Assembly: GCF_026967935.1 (NCBI RefSeq)
Contig: NZ_JAPVBL010000003.1
Coordinates: 496,001 to 560,000 of the forward strand
DNA length: 64,000 bases
Source of the DNA: Modestobacter sp. VKM Ac-2982
GTDB taxonomy: Bacteria > Actinomycetota > Actinomycetes > Mycobacteriales > Geodermatophilaceae
Direction of reading: 5' to 3'
The notes beneath the pieces are model-generated. The model was given only the letters and a program-made list of their open reading frames with translations. It was not told the origin of the DNA and ran no database searches. Numbering within the stretch: position 1 is the stretch's first letter; every line of letters begins with the position of its first letter. The translations under genes were made by a program, and so were the position numbers. Below, piece by piece: positions 58,319 to 64,000 of this stretch.

Positions 58319-58558
58319 GGGAAGTCCCTCCTCACGGCAGGACCTCCCCGCCGCGCAGACACCACTGTGCTACCCCGGACTGGCTCGAGACTGGTGGTGA
58401 GCTGTGAGTTCCCTGGGTGCCGCGGATCGCTCGGCTGGCGGGTGCCCGTCATCCGGCCCGTGCTGTCGCTCCCTCGCCACCTCGGCAGGGGTGATCAAGC
58501 ACGATGCGGGGAAAGGAAGGGCCAGCTCTGCCCACCGCCTGCTCCCTGGAGGCCACCG

Positions 58559-59206
58559 GTGCCCCTCCGTGCCCTGCTCACCCGCTCCGCCCTGGGACTG
58601 CTCGTGCTGTTCGGCGGTGCGCTGGCGGCGATCGGCGGGGTGTCGCTCGGGCTGCCCGGCATGATCGCCGTGGCGCTGGCCGCGAGCGTCGCGGCCTGCC
58701 TCGCTGCGGGCATCGCCCGCGACGCGGCAGTCCGGGACCCGGGGCAGGCGGCCGTCGACGCCGCCTGGCGCAGCGCGGTGGCCACTGTGGCCGTGCTGCT
58801 GGTGCTCAGCGGCTGTGCCGTGGTGGCCGGCGGTGCGATCACGGTGCTGCTCGTGGCGGCCGGGCTGCTGGCCGTGCTGGTCCGGTGGGCGGTGCGGTCG
58901 GTCCGGGCCGACCGGCGGGGCACCCCGGCGGTCGTGCTGCCACTGACCACGGACGACGGCTGGGTGCGGGCGCTGTCGGTGCCGGCGCTGGGCCGGGAGT
59001 GGGTGCGCACGTCGGCGGCGCTGGCCCAGACCCGCGAGCCGGTGGCCCGGCAGCAGCTGGTGCACCGCCGGCAGGAGGCGCTGGACGAGCTGGAGCGCCG
59101 CGACCCCGAGGGGTTCGCCCGCTGGCTCGCCGCCGGGGCGACCGTCGACAGCGACCCGGCGCAGTACGTCTCCGGTGACCCCGCCGCCGGCTACGACGCC
59201 GCCTGA
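58559..59206 (+). CDS. Small membrane protein of unknown function
   Basis: A 215-residue protein with four predicted membrane helices (about 8-28, 33-52, 70-90 and 93-111) and a C-terminal cytosolic domain containing REWVRTSAAL and ALDELERRDPEGFARWLA. No family recognised with confidence. GTG 58559 follows GGAGG by five to six bases. Divergent from the htrA gene across 240 bp and followed by tRNA-Thr. Confidence 0.75.
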   Translation: MPLRALLTRSALGLLVLFGGALAAIGGVSLGLPGMIAVALAASVAACLAAGIARDAAVRDPGQAAVDAAWRSAVATVAVLLVLSGCAVVAGGAITVLLVAAGLLAVLVRWAVRSVRADRRGTPAVVLPLTTDDGWVRALSVPALGREWVRTSAALAQTREPVARQQLVHRRQEALDELERRDPEGFARWLAAGATVDSDPAQYVSGDPAAGYDAA

Positions 59207-59249
59207 GCCGACCGGCCGCCGGGTCTCCGGCGAGCCCGCCCTGCCCCGG

Positions 59250-59255
59250 TAACCT
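59250..59255 (+). promoter_or_regulatory. Putative -10 box for tRNA-Thr(UGU)
   Basis: TAACCT fits TANNNT and ends ten bases before the tRNA. Confidence 0.5.
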
Positions 59256-59265
59256 CCTCCGGGTC

Positions 59266-59337
59266 GCCCCATTAGCTCAGTGGTAGAGCACCCGCCTTGT
59301 AAGCGGAAGGTCGTCCGTTCAATCCGGACATGGGGCT
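59266..59337 (+). tRNA. tRNA-Thr (anticodon UGU)
   Basis: Cloverleaf with acceptor GCCCCAT/ATGGGGC, D-arm GCTCAGTGGTAGAGC, anticodon TGT at 59298-59300 and T-stem GTCCG/CGGAC. The first pair of the anticodon stem is C-A. Discriminator T is followed by an encoded CCA (59338-59340), unlike the tRNA-Thr at 14151. Confidence 0.95.
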
Positions 59338-59422
59338 CCACCCCGCTCGCGGGTCGCGTCCGACCGTGCCAGGGTCGAGCCGAGCGCTGCCGCCCGGGCA
59401 GCCGGCGTCGAGGAGTCCCGTC

Positions 59423-59632
59423 GTGAGCGACCACGTGTACCGGCTGAGCGAGATCGTCGGCAGCTCCACCACCAGCGTGGACGACGCCATCCGCACGGCC
59501 GTGCGCAAGGCCTCGGAGACGGTGCGCCACATCGAGTGGTTCCAGACCCAGGAGATCCGCGGCCACGTCGTCGACGGCGAGGTCGCCCACTTCCAGGTGA
59601 CGATGAAGATCGGCTTCCGCATCGAGGAGTAG
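59423..59632 (+). CDS. Dodecin
   Basis: A 69-residue flavin-storage protein that assembles as a hollow dodecamer. The strand-helix-strand-strand pattern (VYRLSEIVGSS, SVDDAIRTAVRKASETVRHIEWFQTQEIRG, VAHFQVTMKIGFRIE) and the flavin-stacking Trp in IEWFQ are present. GTG 59423 follows GAGGAG by seven bases. Convergent with the Rieske gene, three bases apart. Confidence 0.93.
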   Translation: MSDHVYRLSEIVGSSTTSVDDAIRTAVRKASETVRHIEWFQTQEIRGHVVDGEVAHFQVTMKIGFRIEE

Positions 59633-59635
59633 GGC

Positions 59636-60088
59636 TCAGGTCAGGACGACGTCGGCGCCCTGCACCGCCACCCCGATCGCGGTCAGCGGCTCGGTGGCCG
59701 GCCCCTGCAGCACCTCGCCGGTGGCCGGGTCGAAGGCCGAGCCGTGGCAGGGGCAGGCCAGTCCGTCGTCGGTGGCGCGGACGGTGCAGCCGGCGTGCGG
59801 GCACTCGGCGTCGAACGCGGCCACCGTGCCCGCCGACGGCTGGGTGACCAGCACGGCCCGCCCGTCGAGCGACACCTCGTAGCCGCCGCCGACCGGCACG
59901 TCGGCCAGCGCCACCACCGCGTCGCCCTGCCCGGCGCCGGTCACCTCGGGGAACTGCGGCCCGCGGGCACAGGCGGCGACGCCGAGTGCGGCGCCACCTG
60001 CGACGAGCAGCGACCGGCGGGTCGTGTGGCCCCCGTGCAGGGGCCCGCCGCGAGCGTGCGAGTGGTGGGGGGCACGGGGGGCCTTCAT
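59636..60088 (-). CDS. Rieske 2Fe-2S protein with Tat/lipoprotein-type signal
   Basis: A 150-residue exported iron-sulfur protein. Twin-arginine TTRRSLLVAGG followed by a hydrophobic stretch and GVAAC suggests a Tat-exported lipoprotein. The Rieske site is complete: ECPHAGC and CPCHGSAFD provide two Cys and two His, and the core ends with a typical GPATEPL loop. The redox partner is unknown; electron transfer in the envelope is likely. ATG 60088 overlaps the stop of the DUF5313 gene. The first 20 or so residues (MKAPRAPHHSHARG and on) are encoded by a post-stop repeat element, and no other start exists before the twin-arginine. Confidence 0.88.
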   Translation of the reverse strand: MKAPRAPHHSHARGGPLHGGHTTRRSLLVAGGAALGVAACARGPQFPEVTGAGQGDAVVALADVPVGGGYEVSLDGRAVLVTQPSAGTVAAFDAECPHAGCTVRATDDGLACPCHGSAFDPATGEVLQGPATEPLTAIGVAVQGADVVLT

Positions 60089-60090
60089 CA
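60022..60090 (-). repeat. Post-stop hairpin element, copy F (after DUF5313, translated into Rieske protein)
   Basis: From the DUF5313 stop it reads TGATGAAGGCCCCCCGTGCC. A 9-bp stem CCCCCGTGC/GCACGGGGG (60030-60038 with 60072-60080) is present. Unlike the other copies it is open in frame and provides the Rieske start codon. Confidence 0.65.
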
Positions 60091-60486
60091 GTCGAAGCTG
60101 CCTGCGCCGCCCGAGCGGTACCGGGCCTGGCGCTCGATCCGCTCCCGCTCGGCCCGATCGGCGCGCAGCGCGGCCGTCGTCCCGGGTGGCCAGCCGGCCT
60201 TCACCGCGCGGTGCTCGGTCGTCTCGGTCATGTAGGCCACCGAGAACAGCAACCCGATGACCACCCCGCCGAGGGTGGCGGTGAGCCGGATGTCGAAGGG
60301 GACGGGGGGGACCAGCAGGCACAGCAGCAGCACCGGGGCCAGTTGGACCAGGGCGCGGGCCAGGTGCCGCCAGACCCAGGTGCGGCGGGTCGTGTCCTCG
60401 AGCACCCAGTCCGACAGCGACGGCGGCAGGCCACCGCCGTAGGCGTACCAGAGCCACTGAGCCGGGTTGGGGCGTCCCGCGTGCAC
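60088..60486 (-). CDS. DUF5313 membrane protein
   Basis: A 132-residue actinobacterial membrane protein beginning RPNPAQWLWYAYGG, the DUF5313 hallmark, with two central helices (about 47-65 and 70-88) and a basic C-terminus rich in Arg and Glu. Function unknown. GTG 60486 is chosen because a TACCGT box ends seven bases before it. The stop overlaps the ATG of the Rieske gene (TGATG), so both are probably cotranslated. Confidence 0.87.
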   Translation of the reverse strand: MHAGRPNPAQWLWYAYGGGLPPSLSDWVLEDTTRRTWVWRHLARALVQLAPVLLLCLLVPPVPFDIRLTATLGGVVIGLLFSVAYMTETTEHRAVKAGWPPGTTAALRADRAERERIERQARYRSGGAGSFD

Positions 60487-60493
60487 GTCGACC

Positions 60494-60499
60494 ACGGTA
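60494..60499 (-). promoter_or_regulatory. -10 box placed for a leaderless mRNA (DUF5313 gene)
   Basis: TACCGT on the minus strand ends seven bases before GTG 60486. Confidence 0.6.
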
Positions 60500-60537
60500 G
60501 GCCCGTGGGGGACGCAGGAGGGCGGTGGCCGCGGGCG

Positions 60538-60543
60538 TACGGT
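60538..60543 (+). promoter_or_regulatory. -10 box placed for a leaderless mRNA (rarD)
   Basis: TACGGT ends six bases before GTG 60550. It and the divergent DUF5313 box share a gap of only 63 bp. Confidence 0.6.
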
Positions 60544-60549
60544 TCGCCG

Positions 60550-61461
60550 GTGGACGAACGGCGCGTGGGGGTGCTCGCCGGGCTCGGCGCCTACTCCCTG
60601 TGGGGTGTGTTCCCGCTCTACTTCCCCCTGCTGGAGCCGGCCGGGGGGCTGGAGATCGTCGCGCACCGGGTGGTCTGGTCGTTGCTGTTCGTCGGCCTCC
60701 TGCTGACCGTCCGGCGGAACTGGACCCAGGTGCGCGCCGTGGTCACCGACCGGCGGGCGCTGCTCGTGCTCTCGGTCGCCGCCGTGCTCATCGCGGCGAA
60801 CTGGCTCATCTACGTCTACGCGGTCAACTCCGGGCACGTCGTCGAGGCCTCGCTCGGCTACTTCATCAACCCGCTGGTCAGCGTCCTGTTCGGCGTGCTC
60901 GTCTTTCGGGAGCGGCTGCGCCGGCTGCAGTGGGTCGCCGTCGCGATCGCCGTGGTCGCGGTCCTGGTCCTGACCGTCGACTACGGCCACCCGCCGTGGA
61001 TCTCCCTCGCCCTGGCCGTCAGCTTCGGCCTCTACGGCCTGATGAAGAAGCTGGTCCGGGTCGATGCCGCACCGGGTCTGTTCGTGGAGACGGCGGTGGT
61101 GTTCCTGCCGGCGCTGGCCGTCATCACGGTGATGGGCGCGCAGGGCGACGCCGCCTTCGGGACGGCGGGCGTGGGGCAGGCGCTGCTGCTGGTCAGCTCG
61201 GGGCTCGCCACCGCCGTCCCGCTGCTGCTGTTCGCCGCCGCCACCAGCCGGGTCCCGCTGTCGACGATCGGGCTGCTCCAGTACGTCACGCCGCTGATGC
61301 AGCTGTCCATCGGCGTCTTCGTCTACGGCGAGCCGATGCCGCCGGCCCGGCTCGTCGGGTTCGCCGTCGTCTGGCTCGCGCTGGCCGTGTTCACCGTCGA
61401 CACCCTGCGGAACGCGCACAGCAACCGGCGGGCCGCCGCCCCGCTACCGGCCGGCATCTGA
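60550..61461 (+). CDS. rarD: EamA-family transporter RarD
   Basis: A 303-residue inner-membrane permease of the drug/metabolite superfamily with ten predicted helices in two EamA halves. GAYSLWGVFPLYF near the N-terminus, SGHVVEASLGYFINPLVSVLFGV in the first half and LLQYVTPLMQLSIGVFVYGEP in the second are RarD signatures. RarD was named for chloramphenicol-related phenotypes, but the true substrate is unclear. GTG 60550 is set by the leaderless-type promoter. Confidence 0.92.
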   Translation: MDERRVGVLAGLGAYSLWGVFPLYFPLLEPAGGLEIVAHRVVWSLLFVGLLLTVRRNWTQVRAVVTDRRALLVLSVAAVLIAANWLIYVYAVNSGHVVEASLGYFINPLVSVLFGVLVFRERLRRLQWVAVAIAVVAVLVLTVDYGHPPWISLALAVSFGLYGLMKKLVRVDAAPGLFVETAVVFLPALAVITVMGAQGDAAFGTAGVGQALLLVSSGLATAVPLLLFAAATSRVPLSTIGLLQYVTPLMQLSIGVFVYGEPMPPARLVGFAVVWLALAVFTVDTLRNAHSNRRAAAPLPAGI

Positions 61462-61532
61462 CCGGTCTCCACGGGTCTCCGCGGGCCGGCGGCGCGCCCG
61501 GGTGTCCCGGTCCGCAGCGGCGGTGACGCGAC

Positions 61533-61538
61533 TACCGT
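61533..61538 (+). promoter_or_regulatory. Putative -10 box for the DUF3263 gene
   Basis: TACCGT fits TANNNT and predicts a leader of about 65 nt. Confidence 0.45.
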
Positions 61539-61609
61539 CGAGGGGTCCGGATCACCCCTCCCGGTGCCAGGCGCAGGCCCGGCCGACGACCTTCCCCGGA
61601 GGCAGGACC

Positions 61610-62011
61610 ATGAGCGAGGACCCCGCGCAGCCCGTCGGGCCGGCGGCGGAGGAGCGCCCGGCAGCGGTCGGGACCGACCCCGGGACGGCGCAGGGCACCG
61701 CAGCGGACGGTGCTGCTGTGACGGGCGGGACGCACGAGGACGACACGACTGTGGGTCTTCCCGCGCGGGAACGGGAGATCCTGGCCTTCGAGCGTCAGTG
61801 GTGGCGCTTCCCTGGCGCCAAGGAAGCAGCCATCCGGGAGCGCTTCGGGATGACGTCCACCCGCTACTACCAGGTGCTCAACGCCCTGATCGACCGTCCG
61901 GAGGCCCTCGTCGCCGACCCGCTGCTGGTGCGTCGGCTGCGTCGGATGCGGGCCGGGCGGCAGCGTCAGCGCTCCGGCAGGGTCCTGGGCACGGACCTCC
62001 GTCACGACTAG
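61610..62011 (+). CDS. DUF3263 protein
   Basis: A 133-residue cytosolic protein. A disordered acidic N-terminus (about 1-50) precedes a small helical domain with REREILAFERQWWRFPGAKE and RFGMTSTRYYQVLNALIDRP, the DUF3263 signature, which looks like a helix-turn-helix and may bind DNA (inference). Its end is basic. ATG 61610 follows GGAGG. The TAG stop overlaps the -10 box of the next gene. Confidence 0.88.
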   Translation: MSEDPAQPVGPAAEERPAAVGTDPGTAQGTAADGAAVTGGTHEDDTTVGLPAREREILAFERQWWRFPGAKEAAIRERFGMTSTRYYQVLNALIDRPEALVADPLLVRRLRRMRAGRQRQRSGRVLGTDLRHD

Positions 62012-62014
62012 CCT
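62009..62014 (+). promoter_or_regulatory. -10 box placed for a near-leaderless mRNA (LytR_C gene), overlapping the DUF3263 stop
   Basis: TAGCCT ends eight bases before GTG 62023; its first three bases are the DUF3263 stop codon TAG. Confidence 0.5.
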
Positions 62015-62022
62015 GTCTCACT

Positions 62023-63564
62023 GTGGGGAGGCATGCGGCGCCGTTCGGTGAGGGAAGTCCGTCCGAGGCGACCCCGAGCCCGGGTCGTCGGCGTACCGAC
62101 CCCGCTGTCCAGCCGCCCGACGAACCCGGTCGCCAGCACGAACAGCCGAGCCTCTCGGCGCCCCGCGCGGTGACCCCACGCCCACCCCAGGGCCCCGGGC
62201 CCGACAGCGACACGGCGATGACGCTGCCGCGGCAGAGCCGGGCCGAGCGCCGGCGGGAGGGCCTGCTGCCTGCGGGGGAGGACCCGCTGCTCCGCCGCCC
62301 GGCCGGCCGGCCCAGCGCACCGCCCCCGGTCGGCGGACGACGGCGGACGGACCCGGCGACCGCCGGGGGTCGTCCGGCGGTCGCCGGTCCCCAGACGCCC
62401 GCGCCGCGGCCGGTGCCGCCGGTCTCGGGCCCGTTGACCGCCGCCACGCCGGCCGCACCCACTCCGTTCAGCTCCTCGCCGGCCATCCCCGCCGTGGAGC
62501 CCCGCCGCACGCCGCCGGCGCCTGCCCGCCCGGCGTCCGGGCCCACGGATCGGCGCGCCGAGCCGACGGGGTGGCGCGTCGAGCCCACCGGCTCGACGGC
62601 GGCCCCGATGACGACGGGCATGCCGACCTGGGCGGCCGAGCCCAGCGCACCACCGGCGGACGTCACCCAGCGGGTCTCCGGGGCGGTGCCGGAGGAGTCG
62701 GCGTGGACCGCCGTACCCGCCACTCCGGCAGCGCCCGTGGCGCCCCTGCGTGCACCACAGCTGCCCGGGCGGGGGAGCAGCGCCGCCGGGCGCGCGCCCA
62801 CGCCCACCCCGGCCGTGCCCCGGCGTGCCGACGTGCGCACCCCCCCGGCCGAGCCGGCACCGGAGCAGGGGCCGCCGTCCGGTCCGGCGCGGCGGGCCGT
62901 CGACGTCCCCGTGGGTGGCCGGGCCGCCGCCCGGCAGGAGCGGCAGGCGGCCGAGGCCGCCCGGAAGAAGGACGGACGGCGCACTGCGCCGCCGGCCCGA
63001 CCCGAGGCCGCGCCGGCGCGCTCCGGCCCCGGCCGTGGGGACCTGCACACCGACGAGGTGCCCCGGGGCCCGCGCCGCGGGGTGCAGGGCCTGCTCGCCG
63101 TCGTCGTCCTCACGCTCGTGGTGCTGGGCGTCTGGACGTTCACCGGGCCCGGTACCGAGGAGACCTCGGCGCAGACCCCGGTGCCGACCGCCAGCGAGGC
63201 TGCGGTCACGCCGGTGCCGGAGAGCGTGCCGGCGCCGGAGGCGGTCAGCGCAGAGCCGGTGGGGGCGGTGTTCGCGCCGGTCACGGTGCTGAACAGCACC
63301 AGCATCACCGGGCTGGCCGGCAGCATCGGCGACCAGTTCGCCGCAGCCGGCTGGGAGGTGATCGGCACCGCGGGCTCGCCGGTCAGCGACGTGGCGACCA
63401 CCACCGTCTACTACAGCGAGGGCGACACGGTGCAGCAGCAGGCCGCTGCTCAGCTGGTCGAGCAGTTCCCGGACGTGACCGGCCCGGTCGCGCGCTACTT
63501 CGAGGTGCCCGGCGTCGCCGACCCCGGCCTCGTCGTGGTCGCCACCGGCAACTGGCGGCCCTGA
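62023..63564 (+). CDS. LytR C-terminal domain protein
   Basis: A 513-residue membrane protein. The first 345 residues are a very Pro/Ala/Arg-rich, probably disordered cytosolic region; a single membrane helix follows (about 350-370, LLAVVVLTLVVLGVWTF), then a linker and the LytR_C domain (about 420-513: VTVLNSTSITGLAGSIGDQFAAAGWEV). The LytR_C domain accompanies LCP cell-wall ligases but here stands alone, so a role in the envelope is inferred without enzymatic function. GTG 62023 has GGGGAGG after, not before, it, in keeping with a leaderless start. Confidence 0.85.
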   Translation: MGRHAAPFGEGSPSEATPSPGRRRTDPAVQPPDEPGRQHEQPSLSAPRAVTPRPPQGPGPDSDTAMTLPRQSRAERRREGLLPAGEDPLLRRPAGRPSAPPPVGGRRRTDPATAGGRPAVAGPQTPAPRPVPPVSGPLTAATPAAPTPFSSSPAIPAVEPRRTPPAPARPASGPTDRRAEPTGWRVEPTGSTAAPMTTGMPTWAAEPSAPPADVTQRVSGAVPEESAWTAVPATPAAPVAPLRAPQLPGRGSSAAGRAPTPTPAVPRRADVRTPPAEPAPEQGPPSGPARRAVDVPVGGRAAARQERQAAEAARKKDGRRTAPPARPEAAPARSGPGRGDLHTDEVPRGPRRGVQGLLAVVVLTLVVLGVWTFTGPGTEETSAQTPVPTASEAAVTPVPESVPAPEAVSAEPVGAVFAPVTVLNSTSITGLAGSIGDQFAAAGWEVIGTAGSPVSDVATTTVYYSEGDTVQQQAAAQLVEQFPDVTGPVARYFEVPGVADPGLVVVATGNWRP

Positions 63565-63623
63565 CCGACTGCGAGTCGGCCGGCTCGCGGAACACCGAGG
63601 CCTCGCCGTCCGTTGCCGCCCAC

Positions 63624-64000
63624 GTGCGCACCGCTCCCGGGCCGGCGCGGATCGGCTCGCGCCTCGGCGCCCAGCCGGTGCTCGCCGCCCTGATCGTCCT
63701 CCTCCTCGCCCTCCCCGTCCTCGCCGTCGTCCTCGCCGGCACCGACCGGCCTGCCCGGGCCGCCGAGGACGTCACCACCGAGGAGGCCCGGGTCCCCTCC
63801 GGCGAGGGTGCCGACGCCGTGGAGCTGGACACCACGCTGTACCTGCCCGCCGCCGCCGGCCCCGCGCCGGCCGTCCTCCTCGCCCACGGCTTCGGCGGCA
63901 GCAAGCAGTCGGTCGCTGCCGACGCGCGCCGGCTGGCCAGCCGCGGGTTCGTGGTGCTCGCCTGGTCCGCGCGGGGCTTCGGCACGAGCAGCGGACAGAT
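63624..64000 (+). CDS. Secreted alpha/beta-hydrolase, C-terminus cut by window edge
   Basis: The first 125 residues are visible. A cytosolic basic tip and a hydrophobic segment (VLAALIVLLLALPVLAVVLA) form a signal peptide or anchor. The core begins VELDTTLYLP and LLAHGFGGSKQS, the oxyanion region of CocE/NonD or X-Pro dipeptidyl-peptidase-like hydrolases, with SARGFGTSSGQ at the edge. The catalytic Ser is beyond the window. GTG 63624 is the only start codon found between the previous stop and the signal sequence in this frame. Confidence 0.75.
   Translation, partial: MRTAPGPARIGSRLGAQPVLAALIVLLLALPVLAVVLAGTDRPARAAEDVTTEEARVPSGEGADAVELDTTLYLPAAAGPAPAVLLAHGFGGSKQSVAADARRLASRGFVVLAWSARGFGTSSGQ

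Noticed and set aside
58319-58558. Additional small gene between the htrA-type gene and the membrane protein
   Set aside because: Short open frames exist but none has both a ribosome site and protein-like composition; the gap is more likely divergent promoter sequence.

Overview
The window comes from a very GC-rich actinobacterial chromosome. GTG starts, TGA stops and start/stop overlaps (GTGA, ATGA, TGATG) dominate, and no prophage, insertion sequence, rRNA or CRISPR array is visible. The gene order closely follows the mycobacterial block running from the Rv3649-type helicase, topA and holB, through ppa, dacB, tilS, hpt, ftsH, the fol genes, panCD, coaX, lysS, lsr2 and clpC, to mutY, disA, radA, carD, ispDF, cysS and rlmB. 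The MFS/dTMP-kinase fusion, the NAD genes beside panCD and the repeat families suggest a Geodermatophilaceae-like organism (Blastococcus, Modestobacter, Geodermatophilus). That family assignment is inference; the phylum is secure.

Layout. Positions 1-14.1 kb carry a DNA helicase (cut by the left edge), a K+-independent proton-pumping pyrophosphatase, a WXG-like/DUF1023 hydrolase pair, topoisomerase I, a methyltransferase, the MFS-thymidylate kinase fusion and the DNA polymerase III delta' subunit. Positions 14.1-20.2 kb carry tRNA-Thr(CGU), soluble pyrophosphatase, a DacB with an extraordinary N-terminal coiled coil, a zinc metalloprotease, tilS and hpt. Positions 20.3-25.3 kb are the ftsH-folE-folP-folB-folK-DUF3180 operon. 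Positions 25.4-29.1 kb hold a four-gene osmolyte ABC transporter on the minus strand that interrupts the order expected from mycobacteria. Positions 29.4-40.1 kb continue with DUF6779, an SDR enzyme, then DUF2520-panC-panD-nadB-nadC-coaX (CoA and NAD precursor synthesis), lysS and lsr2. Positions 40.4-51.4 kb contain clpC, mutY, a membrane protein, disA, radA, an LpqE-like lipoprotein, an iron-sulfur photolyase, a UbiA prenyltransferase and carD. Positions 51.5-55.4 kb are the ispD-ispF-cysS-rlmB-cupin operon. The last 9 kb hold DUF445, an HtrA protease, a small membrane protein, tRNA-Thr(UGU), dodecin, a Rieske protein, DUF5313, rarD, DUF3263, a LytR_C-domain protein and the start of a secreted hydrolase.

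The genes are mostly housekeeping: DNA topology and repair (topA, helicase, mutY, radA, disA, photolyase), replication (holB, tmk), cofactor synthesis (folate, pantothenate/CoA, NAD, isoprenoid precursors), proteolysis (ftsH, clpC, htrA), and chromatin or RNA polymerase control (lsr2, carD).

The less ordinary material is non-coding. There is a perfect CRP-type site upstream of hppA. At least seven genes carry related hairpin elements starting directly after the stop codon, and one of these supplies the start codon of the Rieske gene. A 24-bp palindrome is translated at the start of nadB. A two-copy 76/78-bp tandem insertion separates nadB from nadC. Many genes have -10 boxes six to eight bases before the start codon, the signature of leaderless mRNAs.
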